Part shown: in pieces, positions 1 through 8,625 of the stretch | Layout of the letters: each line of letters opens with the position of its first letter | Numbering within the stretch: position 1 is the first letter of the stretch | Source of the DNA: Aquibacillus saliphilus | GTDB taxonomy: Bacteria > Bacillota > Bacilli > Bacillales > Amphibacillaceae | Assembly: GCF_020404745.1 (NCBI RefSeq) | Contig: NZ_JAIZAP010000001.1 | Coordinates: 124,001-188,000 of the forward strand | Direction of reading: 5' to 3' | DNA: 64,000 nucleotides | Notes under the pieces: model-generated | Databases searched by the model: none | Told to the model about the DNA's origin: nothing | Seen by the model: the letters and a program-made list of their open reading frames with translations, nothing else | Made by a program: the position numbers and the translations under genes

Positions 1-371
1 GAATGCTAGTTATTGTTACACAGAATAATCAAAGGGAAGAATTAGAAGATGAAGAGTATGTTGAGATGAAAGTCACTTTGGATGAAAGTCGAGAACTAAT
101 CTTTTCATTTTCTGACTTTGAAGACATTATTCAAGTTTGTTCTCACCTCAAAGACATAGGAATATTTGGTGGTTCCGTGTACCATTTGAATGATACGTAT
201 TATATGCAAATAAATGACGAAGAAGTAGAAGGATATAATAGGGAACATATTATTGCTATTATGTCAGAATTTGCTACTGCAAGTATCCTTACGTCATATA
301 GACTCAAAGAGTATGGAAAAGTGATTGCAGACGGTAATGCTGTTAACCAAATAGTACAATATTTTAATTGA
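1..371 (+). CDS. ypbH: MecA-family adaptor protein, C-terminal part (5' end outside window)
   Basis: The reading frame is already open at the window edge, so the ATG at position 3 is probably an internal Met and not the start. The 122 visible residues match the C-terminal half of MecA/YpbH adaptors, which deliver substrates to the ClpC/ClpP protease. MecA proteins are about 190-220 residues, so roughly 70 or more N-terminal residues are missing. The position next to gudB is that of the paralogue ypbH in B. subtilis and not of mecA itself; this rests on synteny and family recall. A terminator follows the stop codon immediately. Confidence 0.8.
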   Translation, partial: MLVIVTQNNQREELEDEEYVEMKVTLDESRELIFSFSDFEDIIQVCSHLKDIGIFGGSVYHLNDTYYMQINDEEVEGYNREHIIAIMSEFATASILTSYRLKEYGKVIADGNAVNQIVQYFN

Positions 372-377
372 ACCTTT

Positions 378-411
378 AAAAGGCTGGCTATATAAGTCAG
401 CCTTTTAATTT
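378..411 (+). terminator. Intrinsic terminator of ypbH
   Basis: A 9-bp perfect stem (AAAAGGCTG at 378-386 with CAGCCTTTT at 398-406) is followed by a weak T-rich stretch, 7 nt after the ypbH stop. Confidence 0.75.
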
Positions 412-524
412 AGTATTCATAGTAGTTAATTGTCGCTAATAGGTTTGATTAATTAATCGATTTCATAGGGATAAAAATAGCTTTCAATCGTAACTTAAGT
501 AAATAGAATGATTAAATTAATTTA

Positions 525-552
525 TTGCATATTCATATGTAACGTGTATACT
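525..552 (+). promoter_or_regulatory. Predicted SigA promoter of gudB
   Basis: TTGCAT (525-530), a 16-nt spacer and TATACT (547-552). The expected transcription start near 559 lies downstream of an in-frame ATG at 554, which supports the later start at 617. Pattern match only. Confidence 0.55.
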
Positions 553-616
553 AATGTGTGAAATAAATGGTAAAATAAATATGGTGAATGTACTGAATTT
601 TATGGGAGGTAGGTTC

Positions 617-1897
617 ATGGTGGCCGATAAAGCACCTGATTCTCAAAATAAATACAACGATAAATTGGATGTACTAAAATCGACCCAAACTGTCGTCCAA
701 ATTGCGCTAGAAAAACTGGGTTATCCTGAAGAAGTGTTCGAGTTACTTAAAGAGCCTATTCGTATGATGACAGTAAGAATCCCTGTTCGAATGGACGATG
801 ACTCTATAAAAATCTTTACTGGTTATCGTGCCCAGCATAATGATGCAGTAGGACCAACTAAGGGTGGTGTTCGTTTTCATCCTGCAGTAACTGAGAAAGA
901 AGTTAAAGCATTATCTATTTGGATGAGCTTGAAAGCTGGGATAGTTGATTTGCCATATGGTGGTGGAAAAGGTGGAATTGTTTGTGATCCAAGGGAAATG
1001 TCTTTTAGAGAGCTAGAAGGCCTTAGTAGAGGTTATGTTCGGGCCATTAGCCAAATTGTTGGACCAACTAAAGACATACCAGCTCCAGACGTTTTCACTA
1101 ATCCTCAGATTATGGCGTGGATGATGGATGAATATAGCCGGATAGATGAGTTTAATAATCCAGGTTTTATAACAGGTAAGCCAATTGTGCTTGGTGGTTC
1201 GCATGGTAGAGAATCGGCCACAGCTAAGGGTGTTACTATTTGTATAGATGAAGCTGTAAAGAAAAAGAATATGGAAGTAAAAGGAGCTCGAGTAGTTATT
1301 CAAGGGTTTGGTAATGCAGGAAGTTTCCTAGCTAAGTTCTTACACGACTCCGGCGCTAAAGTTATCGGTATTTCCGATGCTTATGCAGGCTTACACGATC
1401 CAGACGGTCTGGATATTGACTATCTACTCGATCGCAGGGATAGCTTTGGGACAGTAACCAAACTTTTCTCTAATACAATAACAAATAAAGAATTACTTGA
1501 ATTAGACTGTGATATTCTTGTGCCAGCAGCAGTGGAAAATCAAATTACTGAAGAAAACGCGTATAATATAAAAGCTTCGATTATTGTGGAGGCAGCAAAT
1601 GGTCCTACAACTTTAGACGCGACAAAAATTTTGTCTGAACGTGGAATCTTATTAGTTCCAGATGTTCTTGCTTCCGCTGGCGGTGTTACTGTTTCTTATT
1701 TTGAATGGGTTCAAAATAATCAAGGTTATTATTGGTCTGAAGAAGAAGTTGAAGAAAAGCTTCATAAAGTTATGGTGAAAGGCTTTAATTCAGTATATAA
1801 TGCAGCAGAAACAAGAAGAGTGGATATGAGGCTAGCTGCTTATATGGTTGGAGTTAGAAAAATGGCAGAAGCTTCTAGATTTCGTGGTTGGATTTAA
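617..1897 (+). CDS. gudB: NAD-specific glutamate dehydrogenase
   Basis: Oxidatively deaminates glutamate to 2-oxoglutarate and ammonia in the cytoplasm. From the ATG at 617 the product has 426 residues, the usual size for GudB/RocG. GGGAGGT at 604-610 lies just upstream; starting at 554 would add 21 unconserved residues. Visible motifs are the glutamate-binding stretch KGGVRFHP, the catalytic-lysine loop PYGGGKGG and the nucleotide-binding loop IQGFGNAGS. The B. subtilis 168 gudB allele is inactive because of a short in-frame duplication of Val-Lys-Ala; here EVKALSIW occurs once, so the enzyme should be active. Flanked by ypbH and ypdA as in B. subtilis. RocG and GudB cannot be separated by sequence alone; synteny favours gudB. 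Confidence 0.93.
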   Translation: MVADKAPDSQNKYNDKLDVLKSTQTVVQIALEKLGYPEEVFELLKEPIRMMTVRIPVRMDDDSIKIFTGYRAQHNDAVGPTKGGVRFHPAVTEKEVKALSIWMSLKAGIVDLPYGGGKGGIVCDPREMSFRELEGLSRGYVRAISQIVGPTKDIPAPDVFTNPQIMAWMMDEYSRIDEFNNPGFITGKPIVLGGSHGRESATAKGVTICIDEAVKKKNMEVKGARVVIQGFGNAGSFLAKFLHDSGAKVIGISDAYAGLHDPDGLDIDYLLDRRDSFGTVTKLFSNTITNKELLELDCDILVPAAVENQITEENAYNIKASIIVEAANGPTTLDATKILSERGILLVPDVLASAGGVTVSYFEWVQNNQGYYWSEEEVEEKLHKVMVKGFNSVYNAAETRRVDMRLAAYMVGVRKMAEASRFRGWI

Positions 1898-1928
1898 CCT
1901 AAGGTCTAATGGAATAATCTCCCTTTGG

Positions 1929-1964
1929 GCACTTATTAGCTGATTTAGTTAATAGGTGCTTTTC
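1929..1964 (+). terminator. Intrinsic terminator of gudB
   Basis: GCACTTATTA (1929-1938) pairs with TAATAGGTGC (1950-1959) with one G-T pair, followed by TTTT. Repeat copy A begins a few bases downstream. Confidence 0.75.
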
Positions 1965-1970
1965 ATTGTT

Positions 1971-2039
1971 GTCTATGAAAACTGATATTGGTAATTAATT
2001 ACTAAGTTAGCCACGTACAGACTCACGCCTGAGTTTTTG
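1971..2039 (+). repeat. Terminator-flanking repeat, copy A (short form)
   Basis: Shares the core TAATTAATTACTAAG followed by TTAGCCACG with copies near 19615, 24369 and 39818. The left end (GTCTATGAAA) resembles theirs, but the long GC-rich hairpin of the other copies is missing. It starts about 6 nt after the gudB terminator. No reading frame is present. Confidence 0.75.
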
Positions 2040-2167
2040 TTATTTTAAATCCGAAGTTAATTGTGCAAATTACTTTAATGCATATTTAATTTCATATACT
2101 ATAAGTTGATGGAAAACAATGAAAATTGGTTATATACTGTTATTTGGTTTAATAAAGGAGAGTACAT

Positions 2168-3145
2168 ATGGTTAAAATAGAAAATACAATTATTATCGGG
2201 GCGGGTCCTTGTGGATTATCGACTGCTATTGAGTTGCAAAACCGGGGAATAAATCCGCTAATTATCGAAAAAGAAAATGTAGTTAATTCTATCTATAATT
2301 ATCCTACCCATCAAACATTCTTTAGTTCTAGTGAGAAATTAGAAATAGGCAATATACCTTTTATTACAGAAATGAAAAAACCAGTTAGAAGTCAGGCTTT
2401 AGCATATTACCGTTCTGTTGCGGATCGAAAAAACATAAGAATCAATAGCTATGAACGTGTAATAGATGTTCGTCGAGTGGATGATGGTTTTACTTTAGAA
2501 ACTGAAGCTCAAGATGGAACAACCTTAAAATATAACGCTCAGCATGTAGTTGTTGCTACTGGTTATTATGATCAACCGAATTCATTAGGTGTTAAAGGTG
2601 AGAAACTAAGTAAAGTAAATCATTATTTTAAGGAATCCCACCCATATTTTAATAAAAATGTAGTTGTTATAGGTGGTAAAAACTCGGCAGTTGATGCAAC
2701 GCTCGAATTGCATAAAGCTGGGGCTAATATTACTGTACTGTACCGAGGAGATGATTATTCGAAGAGTGTAAAGCCTTGGATATTACCTGAATTTGAATCG
2801 TTAGTCAGAAATCAATTTATTAAGATGGAGTTCAATGCTCACGTTGACGAGATTACCAATGATTCGGTTATATATACAGTAAATGGCGAGAAGAAAGCTG
2901 TGAATAATGATTTTGTTTTTGCTATGATCGGTTATCAGCCTGACCAGGTTTTTCTCGAAAACATTGGAATTAAAATTGATATTGAAACAGGTCGTCCAAA
3001 GTTTGACGAACAAACAATGGAGACAAATATACCAGGTGTCTTTATTGCTGGAGTGATTGCAGCAGGATATAATAATAATGAAATATTTATTGAAAATGGA
3101 CGTTATCATGGAGAGCGTATTGCTAGTGTAATAAGTCAGAACTAA
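2168..3145 (+). CDS. ypdA: Bacillithiol disulfide reductase YpdA (Bdr)
   Basis: FAD/NADPH-dependent reductase of the pyridine nucleotide-disulfide oxidoreductase fold. In Firmicutes it reduces oxidised bacillithiol. The 325-residue product matches the family length. It opens with the FAD-binding loop IIGAGPCGLS near residue 11 and carries a second Rossmann loop (VIGGKNSAVDA) near residue 168 for NADPH. AAAGGAG sits just before the ATG. Together with bshA at 42721 it shows that this organism makes bacillithiol. Single-gene unit ending in a strong terminator shared with convergent ansA. Confidence 0.9.
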   Translation: MVKIENTIIIGAGPCGLSTAIELQNRGINPLIIEKENVVNSIYNYPTHQTFFSSSEKLEIGNIPFITEMKKPVRSQALAYYRSVADRKNIRINSYERVIDVRRVDDGFTLETEAQDGTTLKYNAQHVVVATGYYDQPNSLGVKGEKLSKVNHYFKESHPYFNKNVVVIGGKNSAVDATLELHKAGANITVLYRGDDYSKSVKPWILPEFESLVRNQFIKMEFNAHVDEITNDSVIYTVNGEKKAVNNDFVFAMIGYQPDQVFLENIGIKIDIETGRPKFDEQTMETNIPGVFIAGVIAAGYNNNEIFIENGRYHGERIASVISQN

Positions 3146-3190
3146 TAAACCAACCTTTGTCTCGGATAGAGACGAAGGTTGGTTTATTTG
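3144..3190. terminator. Bidirectional terminator between ypdA and ansA
   Basis: Long stem of AATAAACCAACCTT (from 3144) with AAGGTTGGTTTATT (to 3188), extended inward by GTCTC/GAGAC-type pairing. It is flanked by A and T tracts, so it can serve both convergent genes. It overlaps the ypdA stop codon. Confidence 0.85.
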
Positions 3191-3208
3191 TGCTGATTTC
3201 AATAAGGT

Positions 3209-4180
3209 TTAAGTATCAAACATTTCTGTTAGCTTAGCAAAGTTGTTCGTTTTTTCTAAAGCAATCATTAATTTAATTCTTGCTTTTGGTCCTGTCAGAC
3301 CGTTAGTAAATATAATACCTAATTCGTGTAAATGTTTACCTCCACCCTGGTAAGAATAAGTTGGTTGCACTGTCCCTTGATAACATCTTGATACCAAAAC
3401 AATCGGTATACCACCGGCGATTAAATGTTGTAACGATAAAATCGCTTCTTTAGGTAAATTTCCTTGACCAAGTCCTTCAATTACCAACCCATCAAATTTA
3501 GAGTGATAAATAGCATCGATTAGAGTACCATCAAGTCCTGCATAGGCTTTTAATAATGCTACCTTCTTGTTTAAACTTTTGATTGGATAGGATTGATGTG
3601 CGATAAGCTTCTGATGAAAGTACACCAGCTCCTTTGTAATAATTCCAATCGGACCAAACTGCGGACTTTGGAACGTAGCTACATTGCTAGTTGACGTTTT
3701 GGTGACATTTCTCCCAGTATGAATTTCATCATTCATTACGACTAAGACACCCTTATCGTTTGCTTCATCACTACTTGCTACTCTAACAGAACTTAGTAAG
3801 TTGTATAAGCCGTCAGAACCAATTTCGTTACTGGATCTCATTGCACCAGTTAAGACTACCGGTTTTCTTGTTTGTAAATATAAATCAAGAAAATAGGCTG
3901 TTTCTTCCAACGTATCTGTTCCGTGTGTGATTACAACACCGTTATAAAGGTTAGTTGATAACTTTTTATCTATCATCGCTCCAAGTTCCAACATATGTAC
4001 GGGAGTAATGTGAGGCGAAGGTAAATTAAATAAGTTCACTTCTTCAATATTAGCAATTTGTTTAATGATTGGGCTCATATCAATGAGCGGATGGTTATTA
4101 GTTGTAGAAACAGTACCAGTTTCTTTGTCCTCTAGCATAGAAATTGTTCCACCAGTATGAATGATAAGTATATTTTTCAG
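3209..4180 (-). CDS. ansA: L-asparaginase (type II-like, cytoplasmic), probable CTG start
   Basis: Hydrolyses asparagine to aspartate and ammonia. THGTDTLEETAYF and TGAMR are classic asparaginase signatures (second catalytic Thr, Asp and Lys site). The first ATG lies at 4138, but that start removes the N-terminal motif HTGGT that holds the nucleophilic threonine. The frame stays open upstream and encodes LKNILIIHTGGTIS before that Met. Beginning at CTG (4178-4180) gives 323 residues, the normal length. GGTGGA lies 5 nt before the CTG on the minus strand, and an in-frame stop lies a little further upstream. ATT is the only other nearby rare start. So either a non-standard CTG start is used or an ATG has mutated. 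No signal peptide was seen. The sequence resembles the AnsZ lineage more than AnsA of B. subtilis. Confidence 0.82.
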   Translation of the reverse strand: MKNILIIHTGGTISMLEDKETGTVSTTNNHPLIDMSPIIKQIANIEEVNLFNLPSPHITPVHMLELGAMIDKKLSTNLYNGVVITHGTDTLEETAYFLDLYLQTRKPVVLTGAMRSSNEIGSDGLYNLLSSVRVASSDEANDKGVLVVMNDEIHTGRNVTKTSTSNVATFQSPQFGPIGIITKELVYFHQKLIAHQSYPIKSLNKKVALLKAYAGLDGTLIDAIYHSKFDGLVIEGLGQGNLPKEAILSLQHLIAGGIPIVLVSRCYQGTVQPTYSYQGGGKHLHELGIIFTNGLTGPKARIKLMIALEKTNNFAKLTEMFDT

Positions 4181-4267
4181 GAAAATCCACCAACTTTATT
4201 TACAGTATTTTAATTATCCACACTTCATGATACGATAAAACTAATTATATTGAAAGAGGGTGTCGAC

Positions 4268-4960
4268 ATGATAGCTCTCCTTTCCGCAGGGATTGCTCCG
4301 GCACTTGCATTGATGTCCTTTTTTTATCTTAAAGACCAATTTAATACAGAGCCAATTGGTGCTTTATTTAGGACTTTTTTATACGGTGCATTACTTGTCT
4401 TTCCAATTATGTTTATTCAATTTGCATTTATGGAAGAGGGAATAGGGCAAACGCCTTTTATCCGTTCATTTATTCTGACAGCACTGATAGAGGAATTCTT
4501 TAAATGGTTTATATTTCTATATACTGTTTACAAATATACTGAATTTAATTCTCTTTATGATGGCATTATGTATGGGGTTTCGATTAGTTTAGGTTTCGCG
4601 GCTATGGAAAATATACTATACTTATTTGGCCATGGAATTGAATATGCTTTTAGTAGAGCACTATTTCCTGTTTCATCACATGCATTATTTGGTGTGATTA
4701 TGGGTTACTATTTAGGTAAATCAAAATTTAACACCTTACGTCCTCGTCTAAGTTTGGCACTTGCTTTAATCATACCTGTATCATTACATGGTTCTTATGA
4801 TTATATCTTAGAGACAGTAACAAGTATCTGGATGCTAGTTATTATTCCATTCATGATAGTCTTATGGATATTAGGTTTAAGAAAAGTGAAAATTGCTAAT
4901 CAACATAAACATAGAGAAATTATTGTATTGTCTGATGATCAATCACAAGTTCAGCAATAA
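4268..4960 (+). CDS. prsW: Intramembrane protease PrsW (anti-sigma-W site-1 protease)
   Basis: Polytopic membrane protease that in B. subtilis starts degradation of the anti-sigma factor RsiW and so activates SigW. The product has 230 residues from ATG 4268, preceded by GAGGGTG. The earlier TTG at 4250 overlaps this ribosome site and is rejected. The N-terminus IALLSAGIAPALALMSFFYLKD is nearly that of known PrsW. Family residues are visible: EEFFKW (glutamate pair), the SSHALFG histidine and HGSYD. About six or seven hydrophobic segments. No terminator was seen directly after the stop. Confidence 0.9.
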   Translation: MIALLSAGIAPALALMSFFYLKDQFNTEPIGALFRTFLYGALLVFPIMFIQFAFMEEGIGQTPFIRSFILTALIEEFFKWFIFLYTVYKYTEFNSLYDGIMYGVSISLGFAAMENILYLFGHGIEYAFSRALFPVSSHALFGVIMGYYLGKSKFNTLRPRLSLALALIIPVSLHGSYDYILETVTSIWMLVIIPFMIVLWILGLRKVKIANQHKHREIIVLSDDQSQVQQ

Positions 4961-5060
4961 ATAAAAAACCATTTTACTTTTAGTATAAGTAGTTCACTGA
5001 ACCGTTGAGAAAACAACAAAGCACTTAACTATTAGTGTAACTATTTGAAGTATCTAAATT

Positions 5061-5090
5061 TTGATTGAGTAACTATAGGTAGCTTATACG
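5061..5090 (+). promoter_or_regulatory. Possible SigA promoter in the prsW-sleB gap
   Basis: TTGATT (5061-5066), an 18-nt spacer and TATACG (5085-5090). Moderate match to consensus. It would start a transcript of about 190 nt ending at the terminator at 5246-5289. Confidence 0.3.
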
Positions 5091-5096
5091 AACAAG

Positions 5097-5290
5097 ATTA
5101 AAGTTTTTGATAAAGGTCAATTCCCTTCATTTACTCGCTCACATTGACTTTCATCTGCTTTATGAAGATCATTTTTGGATAATTTGTTCCACATAGTTAT
5201 CCAGCTAGTTATTAGACCTCGAATGAACATCAAGAATAACACATTAAATTAGCACCCTACTAATGTCTATTAGTAGGGTGCTAATTTTTG
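5097..5290 (+). ncRNA. Candidate structured small RNA (prediction only)
   Basis: No open frame. Between the possible promoter and a strong terminator lie three consecutive hairpins: GTCAAT/ATTGAC (5116-5121, 5143-5148), TTCAT/ATGAA (5150-5154, 5162-5166) and TGGATAA/TTATCCA (5176-5182, 5197-5203). No known RNA family was recognised. It could instead be untranslated or decayed sequence. Confidence 0.25.
5246..5289 (+). terminator. Strong orphan intrinsic terminator
   Basis: Perfect 19-bp inverted repeat (5246-5264 with 5269-5287, including AGCACCCTACTAAT), a 4-nt loop and a T run. It lies 285 nt after prsW with no gene in between, so either prsW has a long 3' UTR or a small transcript ends here. 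Confidence 0.85.
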
Positions 5291-5572
5291 TACCGTCTTG
5301 GATGTTAATAGGGATGTTTTTTATCTTTGAACATTGATATAGCAATGAAAAATAGATACCAATCTCTATGTGATTTAGTATGCTATTTCACTTGTTATAT
5401 TTGAATTTCTCCATCAAAAATGAACTACTGACTATTAGTAGTAATGGCTTTTTATTTGAGATAGATGAGCATTTGTTAAATAGAAACTATGTATAAAAAA
5501 GGAGAAAGTTCAAAAAATAGAGACCACAAACACAATTTTCATCTTAAATAGCTTTTAGGAGGAACAAGCCTT

Positions 5573-6466
5573 ATGAACACCAAGAAAACAATCATATTAT
5601 TAATATTAGCTATTGGTACAATTACAGGTGTAACTGCAACACAGACAGGTAAACCCGTTGAAGCATTTAGTCAACAAATTATTCAACAGGGTGCTGTTGG
5701 AGAAGACGTTATAGAACTTCAGGCAAGACTTCAGTACCTAGGGTTCTATAACGGAAAAATAGATGGAGTATTCGGTTGGGGAACCTACTGGGCACTTAGA
5801 AACTTCCAATATGAATTTGGCATGGAAATTGACGGGCTTGCAGGCACCTCTACTAAACAAAAACTAGCTAAAGCAAGCCAGTACGATAAAAATTTTATTA
5901 GACAACAGCTTGATGCGGGTAATAAATTCACCTATTACGGTGGAACGCCGAAAGAAAATCAAGTGAAAAAAGGGCAAAATAAAAATCAACAAAAGGGTAA
6001 TCAAGGACAAGCTGGGCAGGGTCAAGAACAACCACAGCCAGAACAACAAGGCCAAGAGAGTGAGGAAGGAGCTTCAGCGCAGCCAACTGCTGTAAATGTT
6101 CCAAATGGATATTCGCAAAATGATATTCAATTAATGGCAAATGCAGTTTATGGTGAGGCACGAGGTGAGCCGCATGAAGGAAAAGTAGCTGTTGCTGCTG
6201 TTATTTTAAATCGTGTTGAAAGTCCAACGTTTCCAAATACTGTATCTGGCGTGATTTTTGAGCCTAGAGCATTTACAGCCGTAGCAGATGGACAAATATG
6301 GTTGACTCCAGACGATTCTGCCAAAGTAGCCGTTTTAGATGCAATTAATGGTATGGATCCTAGTGGTGATGCTATCTATTACTTTAACCCAGATACCGCT
6401 ACTTCTAGCTGGATATGGGGAAGGCCCCAGATTAAACGAATCGGAAAACATGTATTTTGTATGTAG
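5573..6466 (+). CDS. sleB: Spore cortex-lytic enzyme SleB
   Basis: Lytic transglycosylase that degrades muramic-lactam cortex peptidoglycan during germination. The 297 residues contain an N-terminal signal sequence, a peptidoglycan-binding domain (about residues 40-100, from GAVGEDVIELQARLQ), a Gln/Gly-rich linker (about 125-170) and a C-terminal hydrolase_2 domain. That domain starts at NDIQLMANAVYGEARGE, with the predicted catalytic Glu near residue 195. TAGGAGGA lies upstream of the ATG. It forms a two-gene operon with ypeB, 16 nt downstream, as in other spore formers. Expected to be made in the forespore under SigG. Confidence 0.95.
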   Translation: MNTKKTIILLILAIGTITGVTATQTGKPVEAFSQQIIQQGAVGEDVIELQARLQYLGFYNGKIDGVFGWGTYWALRNFQYEFGMEIDGLAGTSTKQKLAKASQYDKNFIRQQLDAGNKFTYYGGTPKENQVKKGQNKNQQKGNQGQAGQGQEQPQPEQQGQESEEGASAQPTAVNVPNGYSQNDIQLMANAVYGEARGEPHEGKVAVAAVILNRVESPTFPNTVSGVIFEPRAFTAVADGQIWLTPDDSAKVAVLDAINGMDPSGDAIYYFNPDTATSSWIWGRPQIKRIGKHVFCM

Positions 6467-6482
6467 AAAGGATGGAGTGTAA

Positions 6483-7826
6483 ATGGTTAGATGGATAGTG
6501 ATAGCTGTATTAGTGATTGGTGTTGCAGGAACAGGCATCTGGGGATATCAGGAGCATCAAGAGAAAAATGCAATACTTGTACAAGCAGAAAATACTTACC
6601 AGCGTTCTTTTCATGACTTATCCTATCACATGGATTTACTCCACGATAAGCTAGGGACGACGTTAGCTATGAATACAAGAAAACAATTGTCACCACAATT
6701 AGCTGAAATCTGGCGGTTAACTTCGGAAGCGCAAAATGATGTAAGTCAGTTGCCATTAGCTTTGATGCCGTTTAACAAAACAGAAGAGTTTTTATCAAAC
6801 ATAGGAGACTTTACTTATCGAACGGCAGTTCGTGATTTAGAAAAAGATCCTCTGTCTGAGAAGGAAGTAGAGAGATTAAATGATTTATATGAGAAGTCTG
6901 GTACTATTGAAACGGAATTACGTAAAGTTCAAAATTTAGTATTAGAGAATAATCTTCGCTGGATGGATGTACAAACAGCGCTAGCAACGAATGACGAAAA
7001 AGCAGATAATACTATAGTTGATGGTTTTGAGACAGTAGAAAAAACGGTTAAAGGATATTCAGAAGGTAGTTTTGGTCCAAGTCAAACTGGGACTTCCAAA
7101 GAAAATCATCCCTATCAGTTTATCAATGGAGAAAAAATCGATGAAGATGAGGCTTTAAAGAAAGCAAAAGAGCTCTTTCAAGTAGATAACGATAAAGAAG
7201 TAACGATTACAGAGTCAGGTGAGGGAGCAAATATTGCAGTATATAGTGCCGCTTACAATAATGACAACGGGCATGGTTATCTAGATATTTCTCAAAAAGG
7301 TGGACATCCATTATCATTGATGGTAAATAGGGAAATAAAAGAGCAGAAAATTAGTTTGAATGAAGGCATGGAGAAAGCCAAGCAATATTTAAAAGATCAT
7401 GGTTTTGAAAACATGGAAATTTTTCAGAGTAGTCAATATGAGAATGTTGGTGTATTTAATTTTCTTTACAATTTGAACAATATAAAAATTTATCCCGACT
7501 CAATCCAAATTAAGGTAGCGTTAGATGATGGTGAGATTCTTGGATTCACCTCGAAGGATTTTTTTAGAAACCATCAAGAACGACAAATCCCAGATCCGGA
7601 ATTATCAGTAGAAGACGCAAAAGAAAAAGTGAATCCAAATGTTGAAATTCAGGATCAGCACAAAGCCGTGATCGAAAACGATTTAGGAGAAGAAGTACTG
7701 GCTTATGTATTTTTAGGTGTTCTCGGTGATGATACCTACAAAATATTTATTGATGCAAACACAGGTGTTGAAGCGAAAGTTGAAAAGCTAAAGAATGCTG
7801 AATCTAAGTTTGAAGATTCTATTTAG
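6483..7826 (+). CDS. ypeB: Germination protein YpeB
   Basis: Partner of SleB; each protein needs the other for stable incorporation into the dormant spore. The 447 residues match the family length (about 450). One N-terminal membrane segment (MVRWIVIAVLVIGVAGTGIW) is followed by a helical N-terminal domain and C-terminal PepSY-type repeats around residues 215-430. AAAGGATGGAG precedes the ATG. The gene ends in a terminator that overlaps its stop codon. Confidence 0.95.
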   Translation: MVRWIVIAVLVIGVAGTGIWGYQEHQEKNAILVQAENTYQRSFHDLSYHMDLLHDKLGTTLAMNTRKQLSPQLAEIWRLTSEAQNDVSQLPLALMPFNKTEEFLSNIGDFTYRTAVRDLEKDPLSEKEVERLNDLYEKSGTIETELRKVQNLVLENNLRWMDVQTALATNDEKADNTIVDGFETVEKTVKGYSEGSFGPSQTGTSKENHPYQFINGEKIDEDEALKKAKELFQVDNDKEVTITESGEGANIAVYSAAYNNDNGHGYLDISQKGGHPLSLMVNREIKEQKISLNEGMEKAKQYLKDHGFENMEIFQSSQYENVGVFNFLYNLNNIKIYPDSIQIKVALDDGEILGFTSKDFFRNHQERQIPDPELSVEDAKEKVNPNVEIQDQHKAVIENDLGEEVLAYVFLGVLGDDTYKIFIDANTGVEAKVEKLKNAESKFEDSI

Positions 7827-7860
7827 GGAGAGGGTATACCTTTCCCTTTTTTCTTTTTTT
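7825..7860 (+). terminator. Intrinsic terminator of sleB-ypeB
   Basis: AGGGAGAGG (7825-7833) with CCTTTCCCT (7839-7847), including one G-T pair, and then a long T-rich run. The first base pair is inside the ypeB stop codon. Confidence 0.8.
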
Positions 7861-7890
7861 TGAGATAATAATTAAAAGAAAAATTATAAT
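7860..7890 (+). promoter_or_regulatory. Possible SigA promoter of motI
   Basis: TTGAGA (7860-7865) and a perfect TATAAT (7885-7890), with a rather long 19-nt spacer. Confidence 0.4.
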
Positions 7891-7910
7891 TTGGGAGAGA
7901 GGCGGAATCA

Positions 7911-8567
7911 TTGATTAAAATCGGTACACCGCTTACCTTAGAGTCGAGCAATGATGGGGATATAATTCGATACCGATGTAAGGTTGTTGAACATGAAGAA
8001 AGTAATTTGTTGGTTGATTATCCAATAAATGAACTGTCGAAAAGAACAAATATCTTTCCTAAAGGGACAAGATTTCACGCTAGCTTTGTAGGCAGTGATA
8101 ACTCTGTTTATCAATTCAACACTGAAATATTAGGTAAAAAGAATATAAACATTCCAACCTTAGTTCTAGAGTACTCAAACAGCAACTTAGTAAGAATTCA
8201 AAGAAGAGAGCATGTTCGAATTGAGACAGCTATTGATATTGCTGTCCATGATCCTGCTAGTGACATAGAGCCATTCACTTCAATTACTCAAGATATAAGT
8301 GGTGGTGGCTTATCTTTAGTACTGGCAACTGGATATGAGTTCAAATCTGGAATCCCACTTGATATATGGATGGTTTTACCAATGGATTCAGGAGGGTATG
8401 AATATGTGCACGCAGAATCTAGAGTTATCCGTGTCATTGAGCGCCCAAAAGGCAAAAAAGATCTATTATCATTGAAATTTGACAATATATCGGATAAGGA
8501 TCGCCAATCGATAATTCGATATTGTTTTGAAAGACAACTTAAGGTAAGAAGAAAAGAGTTTAAGTAG
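7911..8567 (+). CDS. motI: Cyclic-di-GMP receptor / flagellar brake MotI (YpfA, PilZ domain)
   Basis: Binds c-di-GMP and, in B. subtilis, disengages the MotA stator to stop flagellar rotation. The 218 residues have an N-terminal YcgR-like domain and a C-terminal PilZ domain. The PilZ signature is visible as RRxxxR-type RIQRREHVR plus DISGGG. The start is a TTG preceded by GGGAGAGAGGCGG; homologues start at this point. With cheR in the same window it suggests a motile organism. Confidence 0.88.
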   Translation: MIKIGTPLTLESSNDGDIIRYRCKVVEHEESNLLVDYPINELSKRTNIFPKGTRFHASFVGSDNSVYQFNTEILGKKNINIPTLVLEYSNSNLVRIQRREHVRIETAIDIAVHDPASDIEPFTSITQDISGGGLSLVLATGYEFKSGIPLDIWMVLPMDSGGYEYVHAESRVIRVIERPKGKKDLLSLKFDNISDKDRQSIIRYCFERQLKVRRKEFK

Positions 8568-8625
8568 CTACATGTATAAATATCCCAATTCCTTGAGACA
8601 ATAAACACCAAAAAGGTTGGGGACT

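Larger units (their letters stand above)
4961..5572. other. Gene-free interval between prsW and sleB
   Basis: The 612 bases contain no convincing reading frame on either strand. They hold a possible promoter (5061-5090), three successive short inverted repeats and one very strong terminator (5246-5287), described separately as a candidate small RNA. A forespore SigG promoter for sleB is expected upstream of 5573, but I could not identify one with confidence. Confidence 0.7.

Noticed and set aside
1013-1303. 96-codon minus-strand frame inside gudB
   Set aside because: Antisense shadow of a strongly conserved enzyme, with no ribosome site.
2801-3202. 133-codon minus-strand frame at the ypdA end
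   Set aside because: Covers the ypdA coding strand and the bidirectional terminator; no family resemblance.
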